Origin: Streptomyces wedmorensis
Lineage (GTDB): Bacteria > Actinomycetota > Actinomycetes > Streptomycetales > Streptomycetaceae
Assembly: GCF_000716445.1 (NCBI RefSeq)
Contig: NZ_JNWK01000007.1
Location: 62,001-126,000, forward strand
Reading direction: 5' to 3'
Length of the DNA stretch: 64,000 nt
Below the pieces are notes generated by a model. That model made no database searches and was not told where the DNA came from. It was given only the letters and a program-made list of their open reading frames with translations. Positions 6,712 to 15,446 of the stretch are shown here, in pieces. A program made the translations under genes and the position numbers. The first letter of the stretch is position 1, and each line of letters opens with the position of its first letter.

Positions 6712-8907
6712 GTGCCCCTGGCCCGTCCGCCCCGACGCCGGCTCGCCGCCGCCGTCACCACCGTCCTCGCCGTCACCCTCGGCGCGAGCGCGCTGACCGC
6801 CCCCGCGCACGCCGTTCCGGTGGCGAGCGGGGTCCTCACGGCGACCCCGGCGACCACCACCGCCGACCCGATCCCGTACCCCGTGAACGGCCGGCTGATG
6901 GGAGCCGGGGTGTCCGGCTTCCTCACGGCCGCTCCCGACAACACCCTGACGTGGCGTCGGTACGCGGACGGTTCCGGGCAGACGTACGCGTACCACGCCA
7001 CCCTGCGGTCGACGAGGACCACCGACTACCTCGTCCGGCGGGAGACGAACAAGATCACGCAGACGAACCTGAGCACGAACGACTCCATGGGGGTCTTCGT
7101 CGGGGCGGCGACGACGGACGGTGCGAAGTACGTCGGCTCGGCGGCCGACGCCGTCTTCACGACCGTCGTGACCGAGACGGGCACGGTGCTCCGCAAGCAC
7201 AGCAGGGCGGTCCCCAGCGCGACGGTGACCGGCCTCCCCTCGGACGCGATCTCCGTCGAGGTCACGCCGGCCACTCCCGAGCACGCCAAGGTCGGCTTCC
7301 TCCAGGGCTCGGTGGCCAAGTGGGCCCTGATCGATCTCGCTACCGGCACCGTCGGCGACATCCGCGAGCGGACGTTCGGCTTCGAGGCGGTGTCCGACAC
7401 GCACACCGCCTGGGCCGTGGGCGAGGCGACGGACCGGCCGCCGCAGGTCTTCGTCGCGGACCTCGCCACCGGCGCCGTCCAGGAGGTCCCGGTCGCCCAA
7501 GTGCCCTCGTCGGGCTACTTCCACGTCGCCCTGGTCGGTGACTGGGTCGTGTACGGGCAGATGGGAGGCATGTCCTTCAGCCAGCCCAGCGTGCACGTCC
7601 CCCTCACCGCCTACAACTTCGTCACCAAGAAGTCGGTGAAGCTGCTCGACCACGCATGGGGGCTCGCGCCCGCTCCCGACGGCAGCCTCTACGCGCGCGG
7701 CGGCATCATCGGGCAGGGCGAGGGCTTGTACCGGGTCGCGGACACGGGCGGCGAGACCCCGGGCGTCGAGAAGGTCGCGACGACCGGCGAGCCCACCGAG
7801 CTCGTCGTCACGAACGTCGCCGTTCCCCCGGCGGTCCTCGACCTCGACACGAACGACGGGTTCACCTTCCGGTGGAGCCTGTCCCGGGAGATGGGGAACG
7901 CGACGGTCACCGTGCGCCACGTACGCACCGGGAAGACCCAGACCTCCACCCCGTGCTGCGGGACCACGGAGGCGGTGTTCGGCTGGCAGGACAACAACTG
8001 GGACGAAGAGGTCCACAACGGCGACTTCACCTGGGAGATCGTCGCCCGTCCGGACAACGGCATCGGACCGGACGCCGTCAGCAAGGGCACCTTCAAGGTC
8101 GTCCGCAAGACCGCGCCGCACGACTTCAACGACAACGGCACCCCGGACCTGCTCACCCGGGACTCCGCCGGCCGCCTGTGGCGCACCGACCTCTTCTACC
8201 GCCCGATCAACGAGCAGGCGGGCGTCCACGAGGGCGAGCCCAAGGCGCTCCTCGGTTCCGGCTGGAACATCTACGACCGCATCGAGGCCACCGGCGACCT
8301 CGGCGGCTCCCCGGCCGGCGACATCCTGGCCCGCGAGAAGACCGGCGTGCTCTGGCTGTACCCGGGCAACGGCGTGGGCTCCTTCGGCACCCGCGTCAAG
8401 GTCGGCACCGGCTGGCAGATCTACGACAGGATCGCGGTCGGCAGCGACCTCACCAACGACGGCCGCCCCGACGCCGTCGCCACCGACAGGTCCGGCGGCC
8501 TCTGGCTCTACCCCGGCACCGGCAACGCCAACGCCCCCTTCGGAGCCCGCAAGCAGATCGGCACCGGCTGGGGCGTCTACAACGAGCTCGCCGCCGTCGG
8601 CAACATCGCCGGCGGCACCGCCGGCGACCTCGTCGCCCGCGACAAGGACGGCGTCCTCTGGCAGTACCTCGGCAAGGGCGACGGCACCTTCGCCCCCCGC
8701 ACCCGCATCGGCGCCGGCTGGAACGCCTTCGGCGCGCTCATCGGCTCCGGCGACACCGACGGCGACGGCCGCCCCGACCTCATCGGCATCGGCGCGGCCT
8801 ACTACTCCTCGACCCTCTACAAGGGCACCGGCGACTGGAAGGCCGCCTTCCGCCCCGCCGAGGCGACGTACCTCGAACCGGTCACCTCCTCGGACCTCGT
8901 GTTCTGA
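6712..8907 (+). CDS. Secreted FG-GAP/VCBS repeat protein, copy 1
   Basis: The GTG start at 6712 follows GGGAGGAA. The 731-residue product has a signal peptide (about residues 1-34, ending AHA), a long beta-rich middle part likely to be a propeller, an Ig-like segment (about 380-460), and at least four C-terminal FG-GAP/VCBS repeats (from about residue 465) with calcium-binding loops such as DFNDNGTPD, DLTNDGRPD and DTDGDGRPD and recurring GTGWQIYDRI-type strands. It acts outside the cell; ligand or enzyme role is unknown. The layout, including the early YADGS segment, is the same as the protein encoded at 55894-58167, so the two are full-length paralogues. A strong hairpin lies just downstream. 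Confidence 0.82.
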   Translation: MPLARPPRRRLAAAVTTVLAVTLGASALTAPAHAVPVASGVLTATPATTTADPIPYPVNGRLMGAGVSGFLTAAPDNTLTWRRYADGSGQTYAYHATLRSTRTTDYLVRRETNKITQTNLSTNDSMGVFVGAATTDGAKYVGSAADAVFTTVVTETGTVLRKHSRAVPSATVTGLPSDAISVEVTPATPEHAKVGFLQGSVAKWALIDLATGTVGDIRERTFGFEAVSDTHTAWAVGEATDRPPQVFVADLATGAVQEVPVAQVPSSGYFHVALVGDWVVYGQMGGMSFSQPSVHVPLTAYNFVTKKSVKLLDHAWGLAPAPDGSLYARGGIIGQGEGLYRVADTGGETPGVEKVATTGEPTELVVTNVAVPPAVLDLDTNDGFTFRWSLSREMGNATVTVRHVRTGKTQTSTPCCGTTEAVFGWQDNNWDEEVHNGDFTWEIVARPDNGIGPDAVSKGTFKVVRKTAPHDFNDNGTPDLLTRDSAGRLWRTDLFYRPINEQAGVHEGEPKALLGSGWNIYDRIEATGDLGGSPAGDILAREKTGVLWLYPGNGVGSFGTRVKVGTGWQIYDRIAVGSDLTNDGRPDAVATDRSGGLWLYPGTGNANAPFGARKQIGTGWGVYNELAAVGNIAGGTAGDLVARDKDGVLWQYLGKGDGTFAPRTRIGAGWNAFGALIGSGDTDGDGRPDLIGIGAAYYSSTLYKGTGDWKAAFRPAEATYLEPVTSSDLVF

Positions 8908-8924
8908 TCCCCCCCCCGCACGAC

Positions 8925-8953
8925 AGAGGGCGCGACCGCCGGTCGCGCCCTCT
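8925..8953 (+). terminator. Hairpin terminator; palindrome identical to one at 11179
   Basis: Arms agagggcgcgaccg and cggtcgcgccctct are perfect 14-base complements around one base. It sits 18 bases after the FG-GAP gene stop. The same 29 bases recur at 11179-11207. Confidence 0.8.
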
Positions 8954-8996
8954 TCGCTGCCCTGCTGGTTGATGGCGCGGGGCAATTAATTTCGAA

Positions 8997-9629
8997 TTAC
9001 CTGGTGAGTCTGGCGTCTCCCCAAGCTCCATAAGAATAGTCATTGTAGTACTCACCTGCGGTGAATCGCACTTTCAACTTCAAAGTCTGCATTCCCGACA
9101 CTTCGAGGTGGACCTTGGCGGGGCTCCCCTTGGCTAGCTCGACTTTACGCAAAGTGCGACCGTCGCCGAGAACTTCAAATGTCAGGCGCCCTCCCGTAGG
9201 GGAAGTGTCGGTGACACCGATGGTTGCATCAAAGATTTCCCATTGGCCGCCAAGATTGTACTCGGCCTCATTGGCTGGGAGAGAATTCTTGTCGACTCGG
9301 AGGGAAATGCTTTGAGGTAGCGTCTCGCCGCGCAGCTCCACGGATCCCGAGTCCACGCCGTAGGTGGTGCTCAACGGCTCCATGTCGACCAGATATTTCG
9401 TCTCCCGCGCTGCCGAAGAGGGCGGGGTTGTGGCTGGTGAGACGGGGTTTGATTCCGTCGACGGAGGGGTTTCGGTGACGGGGTTGGCCTTTGTAGTCGT
9501 ACCCGGCCCCGGCCCCGGCCCCGGGTCGCACGACCGGAGACCGATGATAATACCCACGATTCCGCCGATGATGGTTACAACGGCGGCAGTCGTCATCAGC
9601 CACGAGTGCAGCCGTTGATTCCTTGCCAT
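8997..9629 (-). CDS. Membrane-anchored NPCBM-domain protein
   Basis: The 210-residue product has one N-terminal transmembrane helix (about residues 12-31), a Pro/Gly/Thr-rich linker (about 34-75), and a C-terminal domain with the pattern of NPCBM/NEW2 carbohydrate-binding modules (EIFDATIGVTDTSPTGGRLT, FEVLGDGRTLRK, VSGMQTLKLKVRF, SYGAWGDARL). It probably displays a sugar-binding module on the outer face of the membrane. Base composition is lower in GC than the neighbours, with codons such as ATA and TTG, a sign of acquisition. The 171-base gap upstream shows no gene. Confidence 0.75.
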   Translation of the reverse strand: MARNQRLHSWLMTTAAVVTIIGGIVGIIIGLRSCDPGPGPGPGTTTKANPVTETPPSTESNPVSPATTPPSSAARETKYLVDMEPLSTTYGVDSGSVELRGETLPQSISLRVDKNSLPANEAEYNLGGQWEIFDATIGVTDTSPTGGRLTFEVLGDGRTLRKVELAKGSPAKVHLEVSGMQTLKLKVRFTAGEYYNDYSYGAWGDARLTR

Positions 9630-9801
9630 TCGATAAGTATCTGGGATTTCTTTTGGTTGGCGGGGGACGCAAATGTGCGGGTGTGTCGAAGGTCTGTAGG
9701 TCGCGGGCCCCGGGGTTGACCAGGGCTCGCGCCTGAGCGTGCTAGCTACTCCTGTGAGTTGTTGTGAGTATCAGCCAAGTTGTAAATAGCGTCCGCCAGG
9801 T

Positions 9802-10374
9802 CTAGTGGCGGCGACCTACCTGGTTGCTGAGGAAGGTGCTGAAGAGCTCACTCTCATCGGGCCGACCGAACAGACGCTTGGGCACCACCAGCAGGCACGC
9901 CTTCCTGCCCCTGCGCCCGACGAGCACATGGAGCCGAGTCGTCTCGCGATAGCGGCTGAGCTCGCGCCACGCCATCTGCCGAGTCTCGTCACTCCGGGAC
10001 ACGGTGATGCCGGTGTCGTCCGCTGTGGTCTGCTTCTCCTCCGAGGCGTGGCCGGCTCGGTAGTACCGAGTGGTCAGCACCCGCACGATCCCCAGCCAGA
10101 CAGCTATGAAGACCACTGCGACACCAAGAGGCACAGGGCGCACAGAGCCGCCGTCTGCTGAGAGTGACACGCTCTGGAAAGCGATCAATGCCGAACCGAC
10201 GAAGACGATGAGCCACATCCGTCGAAACAATCCAACGGCTTTGACAGCTTCGTTGAACTCATCGCGGGTCAGTGCACCGGACACGGTGAAGGAGGTCTGG
10301 CGTATGTCGCTCACGAGCGCGGAGCCTACCCGTCCGCTCCTGAGCAGCGGGACGTAACGATGGTCTGAGGGCAC
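9802..10374 (-). CDS. YcxB-like membrane protein
   Basis: The 190-residue protein resembles the YcxB-like family: an N-terminal strand region (FTVSGALTRDEFNEAVKAV), two transmembrane helices (about residues 53-70 and 82-100), and a C-terminal PH-like beta domain (DDTGITVSRSDETRQMAWRE, then LVVPKRLF). Function of the family is not known. The GTG at 10374 is used; a GTG at 10314 would remove 20 residues and leave the domain intact, and neither has a clear ribosome binding site. It is the middle gene of the low-GC patch. Confidence 0.65.
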   Translation of the reverse strand: MPSDHRYVPLLRSGRVGSALVSDIRQTSFTVSGALTRDEFNEAVKAVGLFRRMWLIVFVGSALIAFQSVSLSADGGSVRPVPLGVAVVFIAVWLGIVRVLTTRYYRAGHASEEKQTTADDTGITVSRSDETRQMAWRELSRYRETTRLHVLVGRRGRKACLLVVPKRLFGRPDESELFSTFLSNQVGRRH

Positions 10375-10396
10375 ACTGCGCAGAGTCGCTGTTGCG

Positions 10397-10588
10397 TCAG
10401 GCGCGGGCGGCCGACGCGGTGCGGCTTGTCGCTTGTCTTGTTGTCCGGGCCTTTAGGTGGCACCCGAACGCGCCAACAGGGCCGCTGACCAGGGATGCGA
10501 CAAGCGACAAGGCAAGCAATCTGACCAGCGCGTTGGGCAGTAGGCAGTAGGCAGTTCCCGTGATGTCGCCGAACCATCCGAGCAACAC
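10397..10588 (-). CDS. Possible small hydrophobic protein
   Basis: This 63-residue frame (GTG start) encodes a hydrophobic central part (ALVRLLALSLVASLVSGPVG) that could span the membrane once. Third-position GC is mixed and no ribosome binding site stands out, so it may not be a gene. It fills the 260-base gap between the YcxB-like gene and the interrupted ORF upstream, all on the same strand. No homology is recognised. Confidence 0.25.
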   Translation of the reverse strand: MLLGWFGDITGTAYCLLPNALVRLLALSLVASLVSGPVGAFGCHLKARTTRQATSRTASAARA

Positions 10589-10634
10589 TGGACAGAGGCG
10601 CCTGAGAGTCGTCCGCTGAAGGCGGCCCTTCTAG

Positions 10635-11033
10635 CTACTCGGTCTCTGCGGCTCGGAGGTCTTCCTGCAGCCGGCCCAGAATCCGCTCCTGCAGGGCTCG
10701 TTCCTCCGGAGGCGAGTTGGGGTCAGCGAGCTTCCTTTGAACGTTCTCGATCGCCCGCCGGAACACTGCCGGGTCCCGGCGAGGCATCGGAGCCGATGGC
10801 TGCTCGCGGAGGCGGTGCCGTTGGGCGAGCTGTTCGCGGGTGATGTGCCCCTCGCGGAAAGCCTGCTCCCACGTTGCTTCAACGTGATCCTCGTTCGGGT
10901 CTTCTTCCCGGAAGTCGAGTTCCCATGAGTCGGGATCGTCGATGGGGCCCGGCGGAGCAAAGGGGTCAGGCTCGTAGGAGAGCCCGTAGTCATAGCTGTG
11001 TGGGCCGTAATCGTCCTCGCGCTACCTGTCCAT
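10635..11033 (-). pseudogene. Hypothetical acidic protein gene, broken by TAG at codon 4
   Basis: An ATG at 11033-11031 sits behind a strong GAGGAGGG ribosome binding site, but codon 4 is TAG (11024-11022). The same frame then stays open for 128 codons to a TAG at 10637-10635. The predicted chain after the break is acidic then helical, with stretches DPDSWELDFREEDPNEDHVE and TREQLAQRHRLREQ, and has no in-frame ATG, GTG or TTG near the break. It therefore looks like a real gene inactivated by one nonsense change, a sequencing error, or rarely a read-through site. No family is recognised. Confidence 0.6.
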
Positions 11034-11178
11034 GCCCCGCCCTCCTCGTCATGACAGTCGGGTCGGATCGTACCGGTGGGGTGGCGATGAGACGGCGGTA
11101 TCGGAGGCCAGGGCGCGGGGCCGTCTGTGGGCCGTCGAGGGGTCGCCAGAGCCCACTCACAGCCATCGACAACAACCA

Positions 11179-11207
11179 AGAGGGCGCGACCGCCGGTCGC
11201 GCCCTCT
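11179..11207 (-). terminator. Hairpin terminator; second copy of the 8925 palindrome
   Basis: The 29-base palindrome at 8925-8953 is repeated here exactly, 17 bases beyond the stop of the pmt gene transcribed from the right. Flanking bases differ apart from a short tcgct after each copy. The 145 bases between it and the interrupted ORF show no gene. Confidence 0.75.
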
Positions 11208-11223
11208 CGCTGTAATTCCCCCG

Positions 11224-12966
11224 CTAAACCCAGGTGTCGAGCCACATCCGGTTTCTCCACTGGTCCAGTGGAATGGGGGTGCCGGTGTAGATGGGCCAGA
11301 AGTAGATGAAATTCCAGACGATGAGCAGGACGAGGCAGCCGGCGGCCACCGCGCCGAATGTGCGGCGTCTTTCGGATGAGCCTCGGGGGCCGACGAGGGC
11401 GCCGATCATCATGGCGACGGCGAGACAGAGGAAGGGCACGAAGACGACGGCGTAGAAATAGAAGATGGTGCGTTCCTGGTAGAGGAACCAGGGGAGCCAG
11501 CCGGCCGCGATGCCGCAGGCGATGGCCCCCGCGCGCCAGTCGCGGCGGAAGGCCCAGCGCCAGAGGATGTAGAGGACGGCGAAGCCGGCGGCCCACCAGA
11601 GGAGCGGGGTGCCGAGGGCGAGCACCTCCTGGGCGCACTTCTCCTTCGCGGTGACGGGGCAGCCGTTGGTGCCGGGCGCGGGGGACTCGTAGAAGTACGA
11701 GACGGGGCGGCCGAGCACGATCCAGGACCAGGGGTTCGACTGGTAGGTGTGCGGCGAGGTCAGGCCGACGTGGAAGGTGTACACCTCGGACTCGTAGTGC
11801 CAGAGGCTGCGCAGCCAGTCCGGCAGCCAGCCCCAAATACCGCCGCCCGTCAGCTTGTCGTGGTCGGTGGCCCAGTGGCGGAAGTACCCCTTGTCGGAGG
11901 CGAGCCAGCCGCTCCAGGTCGCCAGGTAGGTGGCGAGGGCCACCGGGACGACCGACACGAACGCCGGGACCAGGTCCTTCTTCAGGACGGCGAGGTGCGG
12001 GCGGACGGCGCCGGCGGTGCGGCGGCCCGCGACGTCCCACAGGACGGTCATCAGACCGAAGGCGACCATCACGTACAGGCCGTTCCACTTGGTCGCGGCC
12101 GCCAGGCCGAGGGAGACGCCCGCCGCGACGCGCCACGGCCGCCAGCCCAGGCGCAGGGACTCCGCGATCTCCGCGTCCGGGCGTAGCACGCCCTCCTCGT
12201 CCTCCGGGAGCGCGCCGGCGAGCCGCGACCGGGTCCGGTCGCGGTCCAGGACGAGACAGCCGAAGGCCGCGAGGACGAAGAACATCAGCACCTGGTCGAG
12301 GAGCGCGGTGCGGCTCATCACGAAGTGCAGCCCGTCGACGGCCAGCAGCAGGCCGGCCAGGCAGCCCAGGAACGTCGAGCGGAACAGCCGGCGGCCGATC
12401 CGGCACAGCATCAGCACCGACAGCGTGCCCAGCAGCGCCACCATGAAGCGCCAGCCGAACGGCTCGAAGCCGAACAGCTTCTCGCCGACGCCGATCACCC
12501 ACTTGCCCATCGGCGGGTGGACGACGTACCCGGGATCGGTCGGGACGAGGACCGCGCCCGGGTCGGTCAGGATCGTCTTGTCGATGTCCTTCGGCCAGGC
12601 GCCCTCGTACCCCTGGTTGATCAGGGCCCAGGAGTCCTTGGCGTAGTACGTCTCGTCGAATATCACCGCGTGCGGCTTGCCCAGGTTCCAGAACCGCAGC
12701 AGGCCGGCGACCGCCGTGACCAGCAGCGGACCGCCCCAGGCCATCAGCCGCCAGAGCCGCTCGGCCGGCCCCGGGCCGAGGCCGAGCAGCGACCACACGC
12801 GCTCGGAGGGGCGGGTGTACGACGGGACGAGCCGCTCCCGCAGCCCGATGGGTGCGGTGCTTCCGGCGGGCGGCACGTAGCCGAAACGCCGCAGCCGCTG
12901 CTGCCACGAAGAGGGCTCTGCCACGGCGTGCCGGCCCTCCAGGGTCTCGGGTGCGGTACTGGTCAC
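11224..12966 (-). CDS. pmt: Protein O-mannosyltransferase (dolichyl-phosphate-mannose type)
   Basis: The 580-residue membrane protein moves mannose from polyprenyl-phosphate-mannose to secreted proteins at the outer face of the membrane. It has the family layout of about eleven helices; the first outer loop carries FDETYYAKD (near residue 125) with the catalytic Asp-Glu pair, and a VVHPPMGKWVIG motif follows (near 170). The C-terminal Pmt half includes the SNPWSW segment and late helices ending in WRNRMWLDTWV. The GTG at 12966 was chosen because upstream sequence is occupied by the divergent rsmI gene. Pmt supports glycoprotein formation and, in S. coelicolor, phage phiC31 infection (established knowledge). 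Confidence 0.9.
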   Translation of the reverse strand: MTSTAPETLEGRHAVAEPSSWQQRLRRFGYVPPAGSTAPIGLRERLVPSYTRPSERVWSLLGLGPGPAERLWRLMAWGGPLLVTAVAGLLRFWNLGKPHAVIFDETYYAKDSWALINQGYEGAWPKDIDKTILTDPGAVLVPTDPGYVVHPPMGKWVIGVGEKLFGFEPFGWRFMVALLGTLSVLMLCRIGRRLFRSTFLGCLAGLLLAVDGLHFVMSRTALLDQVLMFFVLAAFGCLVLDRDRTRSRLAGALPEDEEGVLRPDAEIAESLRLGWRPWRVAAGVSLGLAAATKWNGLYVMVAFGLMTVLWDVAGRRTAGAVRPHLAVLKKDLVPAFVSVVPVALATYLATWSGWLASDKGYFRHWATDHDKLTGGGIWGWLPDWLRSLWHYESEVYTFHVGLTSPHTYQSNPWSWIVLGRPVSYFYESPAPGTNGCPVTAKEKCAQEVLALGTPLLWWAAGFAVLYILWRWAFRRDWRAGAIACGIAAGWLPWFLYQERTIFYFYAVVFVPFLCLAVAMMIGALVGPRGSSERRRTFGAVAAGCLVLLIVWNFIYFWPIYTGTPIPLDQWRNRMWLDTWV

Positions 12967-13027
12967 CGCGCCATCGTAGGGAACGCGCCTGTGCGCGTCG
13001 CCTGTCCGGGCTGGGAGGATGGTGCGT

Positions 13028-13906
13028 GTGACAGGAACGCTGGTACTCGCAGGGACCCCCATCGGTGACATCGCGGACGCTCCGCCCCGACTCGCCACCG
13101 AACTGGAGAACGCGGACATCGTGGCCGCCGAGGACACCCGGAGGCTGCGCGGACTGACCCGGGCGCTGGGCATCCACACCTCGGGCCGGGTCGTCTCCTA
13201 CTTCGAGGGGAACGAGTCCGCCCGTACGCCGGAGCTGGTCGAGGCGCTGGTCGGCGGCGCCCGCGTGCTCCTCGTGACCGACGCCGGCATGCCGTCCGTC
13301 TCGGACCCCGGCTACCGGCTCGTCGCCGCCGCCGTCGAGCAGGACATCAAGGTGACGGCCGTCCCCGGCCCGTCCGCCGTCCTCACCGCGCTCGCCCTCT
13401 CCGGTCTGCCCGTCGACCGCTTCTGCTTCGAGGGCTTCCTCCCCCGCAAGGCGGGCGAGCGCCTCGGGCGGCTCCGAGAGGTCGCCGACGAACGCCGCAC
13501 CCTCGTCTACTTCGAGGCCCCGCACCGGCTCGACGACACCCTCGCCGCCATGGCCGAGGTCTTCGGCGCCGAGCGCCGCGCCGCCGTCTGCCGCGAGCTG
13601 ACCAAGACCTACGAGGAGGTCAAGCGCGGCCCCCTCGCCGAACTCGCCGCCTGGGCCGCCGAAGGCGTCCGCGGCGAGATCACCGTCGTCGTCGAAGGCG
13701 CCCCGGAGACCGGGCCCGCCGAGCTCGACGCCGAGGAGCTGGTGCGCAGGGTGCGGGTGCGCGAGGAGGCGGGGGAGCGCCGCAAGGAGGCCATCGCCGC
13801 CGTCGCGGCCGACGCGGGACTTCCCAAGCGGGAGGTGTTCGATGCGGTGGTCGCGGCAAAGAACGCGGACGGGTCGGGCCCCGGAAAAGGTAAAGGACTA
13901 ATCTGA
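13028..13906 (+). CDS. rsmI: 16S rRNA 2'-O-ribose C1402 methyltransferase RsmI
   Basis: The 292-residue protein is a tetrapyrrole-methylase-fold enzyme: LVLAGTPIGDIADAPPRL at the start, IVAAEDTRR near 38, LLVTDAGMPSVSDPGYR near 90 and VPGPSAVLTALALSGLP near 115, all diagnostic of RsmI. It methylates the 2'-OH of C1402 in 16S rRNA using SAM, tuning decoding. The GTG at 13028 is 9 bases from GGGAGGA; ATG 13019 and GTG 13022 are in frame but too close to that site. It diverges from pmt across 61 bases, which must contain both promoters. Confidence 0.93.
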   Translation: MTGTLVLAGTPIGDIADAPPRLATELENADIVAAEDTRRLRGLTRALGIHTSGRVVSYFEGNESARTPELVEALVGGARVLLVTDAGMPSVSDPGYRLVAAAVEQDIKVTAVPGPSAVLTALALSGLPVDRFCFEGFLPRKAGERLGRLREVADERRTLVYFEAPHRLDDTLAAMAEVFGAERRAAVCRELTKTYEEVKRGPLAELAAWAAEGVRGEITVVVEGAPETGPAELDAEELVRRVRVREEAGERRKEAIAAVAADAGLPKREVFDAVVAAKNADGSGPGKGKGLI

Positions 13907-14043
13907 AAGGCAAAGCCGAACCCGGCGCCGGGACGTTTCCTTGGGCGCTTGGCAAGGGAAGAGCCAAAAGCCTTCCATGGTTCGTCCCGCGCTGATGCGC
14001 TCCGGCCCGAAAAGGCGTCCACTGTCAGTGGAGAGGAGCTGGC

Positions 14044-14463
14044 ATGAGCGAGATCACCGGCACCGGCATATCCGTCGCCCATGAGGCGTACGCCTTCGCC
14101 TGCATGCGCTGTGGATACGGCTGGGAGCAGGCGTACGACATCGAGCACCACGTCGACGCCGCCGGCCACGAGTTCGTCGTCTACAAGGCCGACGGGGAGC
14201 GGGTTCCGTCACCGCTGTCCAGTCCCACGTGCATGAACTGCGGCGGCCACGTCGTCCGGATCATGCGTGCGGGGCAGGTGTCGTCGGTGCTCGACCTGAT
14301 CGCCGCGACCGAGAGGCACCAGCACGGGGCGCGGGCGACGAAGCCCGTCTCGCCGGCGGGGCCGATCGGGCAGGAACTGACCGAGGACGTCCCCGAGAAG
14401 CCGCCGGTGCCGCACCACTGGCACCTGTCGGACCTGCTGCATCCTTTCCGCCACAACAAGTAG
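14044..14463 (+). CDS. Conserved hypothetical protein with two CxxC zinc-ribbon-like pairs
   Basis: This 139-residue product starts at ATG 14044 behind GAGAGGAGC. It contains AYAFACMRCGYGWEQAYDIE (residues 16-35) and TCMNCGGHVVRIMRAGQ, each with CxxC, so it may bind one zinc ion between them. The C-terminal third is Pro/His-rich and disordered-looking. It is recognisable as a protein kept next to tatD and rsmI in Streptomyces, but no function is known. The 137-base gap upstream shows no gene; the gene may have its own promoter there. Confidence 0.75.
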   Translation: MSEITGTGISVAHEAYAFACMRCGYGWEQAYDIEHHVDAAGHEFVVYKADGERVPSPLSSPTCMNCGGHVVRIMRAGQVSSVLDLIAATERHQHGARATKPVSPAGPIGQELTEDVPEKPPVPHHWHLSDLLHPFRHNK

Positions 14464-14504
14464 CGCCTTGGCGGTGGTGCTCATGGCCCTCGTACGATCG
14501 GGCC

Positions 14505-15374
14505 ATGAGTGCCAAGGACGCCCCGCCGCCGCTGCCCGAACCCCTCCTCGTGGAGGTCGCGGACTCGCACACCCACCTGGACATGCAGTCGGGGACCGTC
14601 GAGGAGGCGCTGGTGAAGGCCGCCGCCGTCGGCGTGACGACGGTCGTGCAGGTCGGCTGCGACGTGAAGGGCTCCCAGTGGGCCGCGGAGACGGCCGCCG
14701 CCCACGAGAACGTGCACGCGGCCGTGGCCCTGCACCCCAACGAGGCGCCCAGGATCGTCCTCGGGGACCCCGACGGCTGGTCGCGGCAGGGTGCCCGTGA
14801 GGGCGGCGGCGACGCGGCCCTCGACGACGCGCTCGCCGAGATCGACCGCCTCGCCGCGCTGCCGTACGTGCGCGGCGTCGGCGAGACCGGCCTCGACTTC
14901 TTCCGTACGGGACCGGACGGCATCGCCGCGCAGGAGCGTTCCTTCCGCGCCCACATCGAGATCGCCAAGCGGCACGGCAAGGCGCTGGTGATCCACGACC
15001 GGGAGGCGCACGCCGACGTGCTGCGTGTCCTGGACGAGGAGGGCGCCCCGGAGCGGACCGTCTTCCACTGCTACTCCGGCGACGCGGCCATGGCCGAGAT
15101 CTGCGCCGCCAAGGGCTACTACATGTCCTTCGCCGGGAACGTCACCTTCAAGAACGCCCAGCCGCTGCGCGACGCGCTCGCCGTCGCCCCGCTGGAGCTC
15201 GTCCTCGTCGAGACCGACGCCCCCTTCCTGACCCCGGCGCCCTTCCGCGGCCGGCCGAACGCCCCCTATCTGATCCCCGTCACCGTCCGGGCGATGGCCC
15301 GGGTGCGGGGGATCGGCGAGAACGAGCTCGCGGAGGCGATCGCCGTGAACACGGCCCGCGCCTTCGATTACTGA
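14505..15374 (+). CDS. tatD: TatD-family metal-dependent DNase
   Basis: The 289-residue protein has the TatD amidohydrolase motifs: ADSHTHLDM near residue 20 (metal His pair), GVGETGLDFFRT near 125 (metal Glu), metal-binding His in LVIHDREAH and FHCYSGD, and the late Asp in VLVETDAPFLTP near 240. TatD enzymes act as 3'-5' exonucleases or DNases in the cytoplasm. The ATG at 14505 opens the conserved part; the open frame extends upstream through another gene. It is followed 72 bases later by the Rpf gene on the same strand. Confidence 0.92.
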   Translation: MSAKDAPPPLPEPLLVEVADSHTHLDMQSGTVEEALVKAAAVGVTTVVQVGCDVKGSQWAAETAAAHENVHAAVALHPNEAPRIVLGDPDGWSRQGAREGGGDAALDDALAEIDRLAALPYVRGVGETGLDFFRTGPDGIAAQERSFRAHIEIAKRHGKALVIHDREAHADVLRVLDEEGAPERTVFHCYSGDAAMAEICAAKGYYMSFAGNVTFKNAQPLRDALAVAPLELVLVETDAPFLTPAPFRGRPNAPYLIPVTVRAMARVRGIGENELAEAIAVNTARAFDY

Positions 15375-15446
15375 TCCATAACGGTTACGTGTCGTAGTCG
15401 GGTCGTTCGGGAGAGTGACGAAGGTCGGGGCTAGGGTCCGGGCCTC

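Noticed and set aside
10326..10577. 83-codon minus-strand frame
   Set aside because: Overlaps the YcxB-like gene and a hydrophobic frame; codon use and product give no support.
10631..13525. Very long minus-strand open frame (964 codons) over pmt
   Set aside because: It is out of frame with the well-supported pmt gene and the 10635-11033 ORF; its Arg/Pro/Gly-rich product is a GC-skew shadow.
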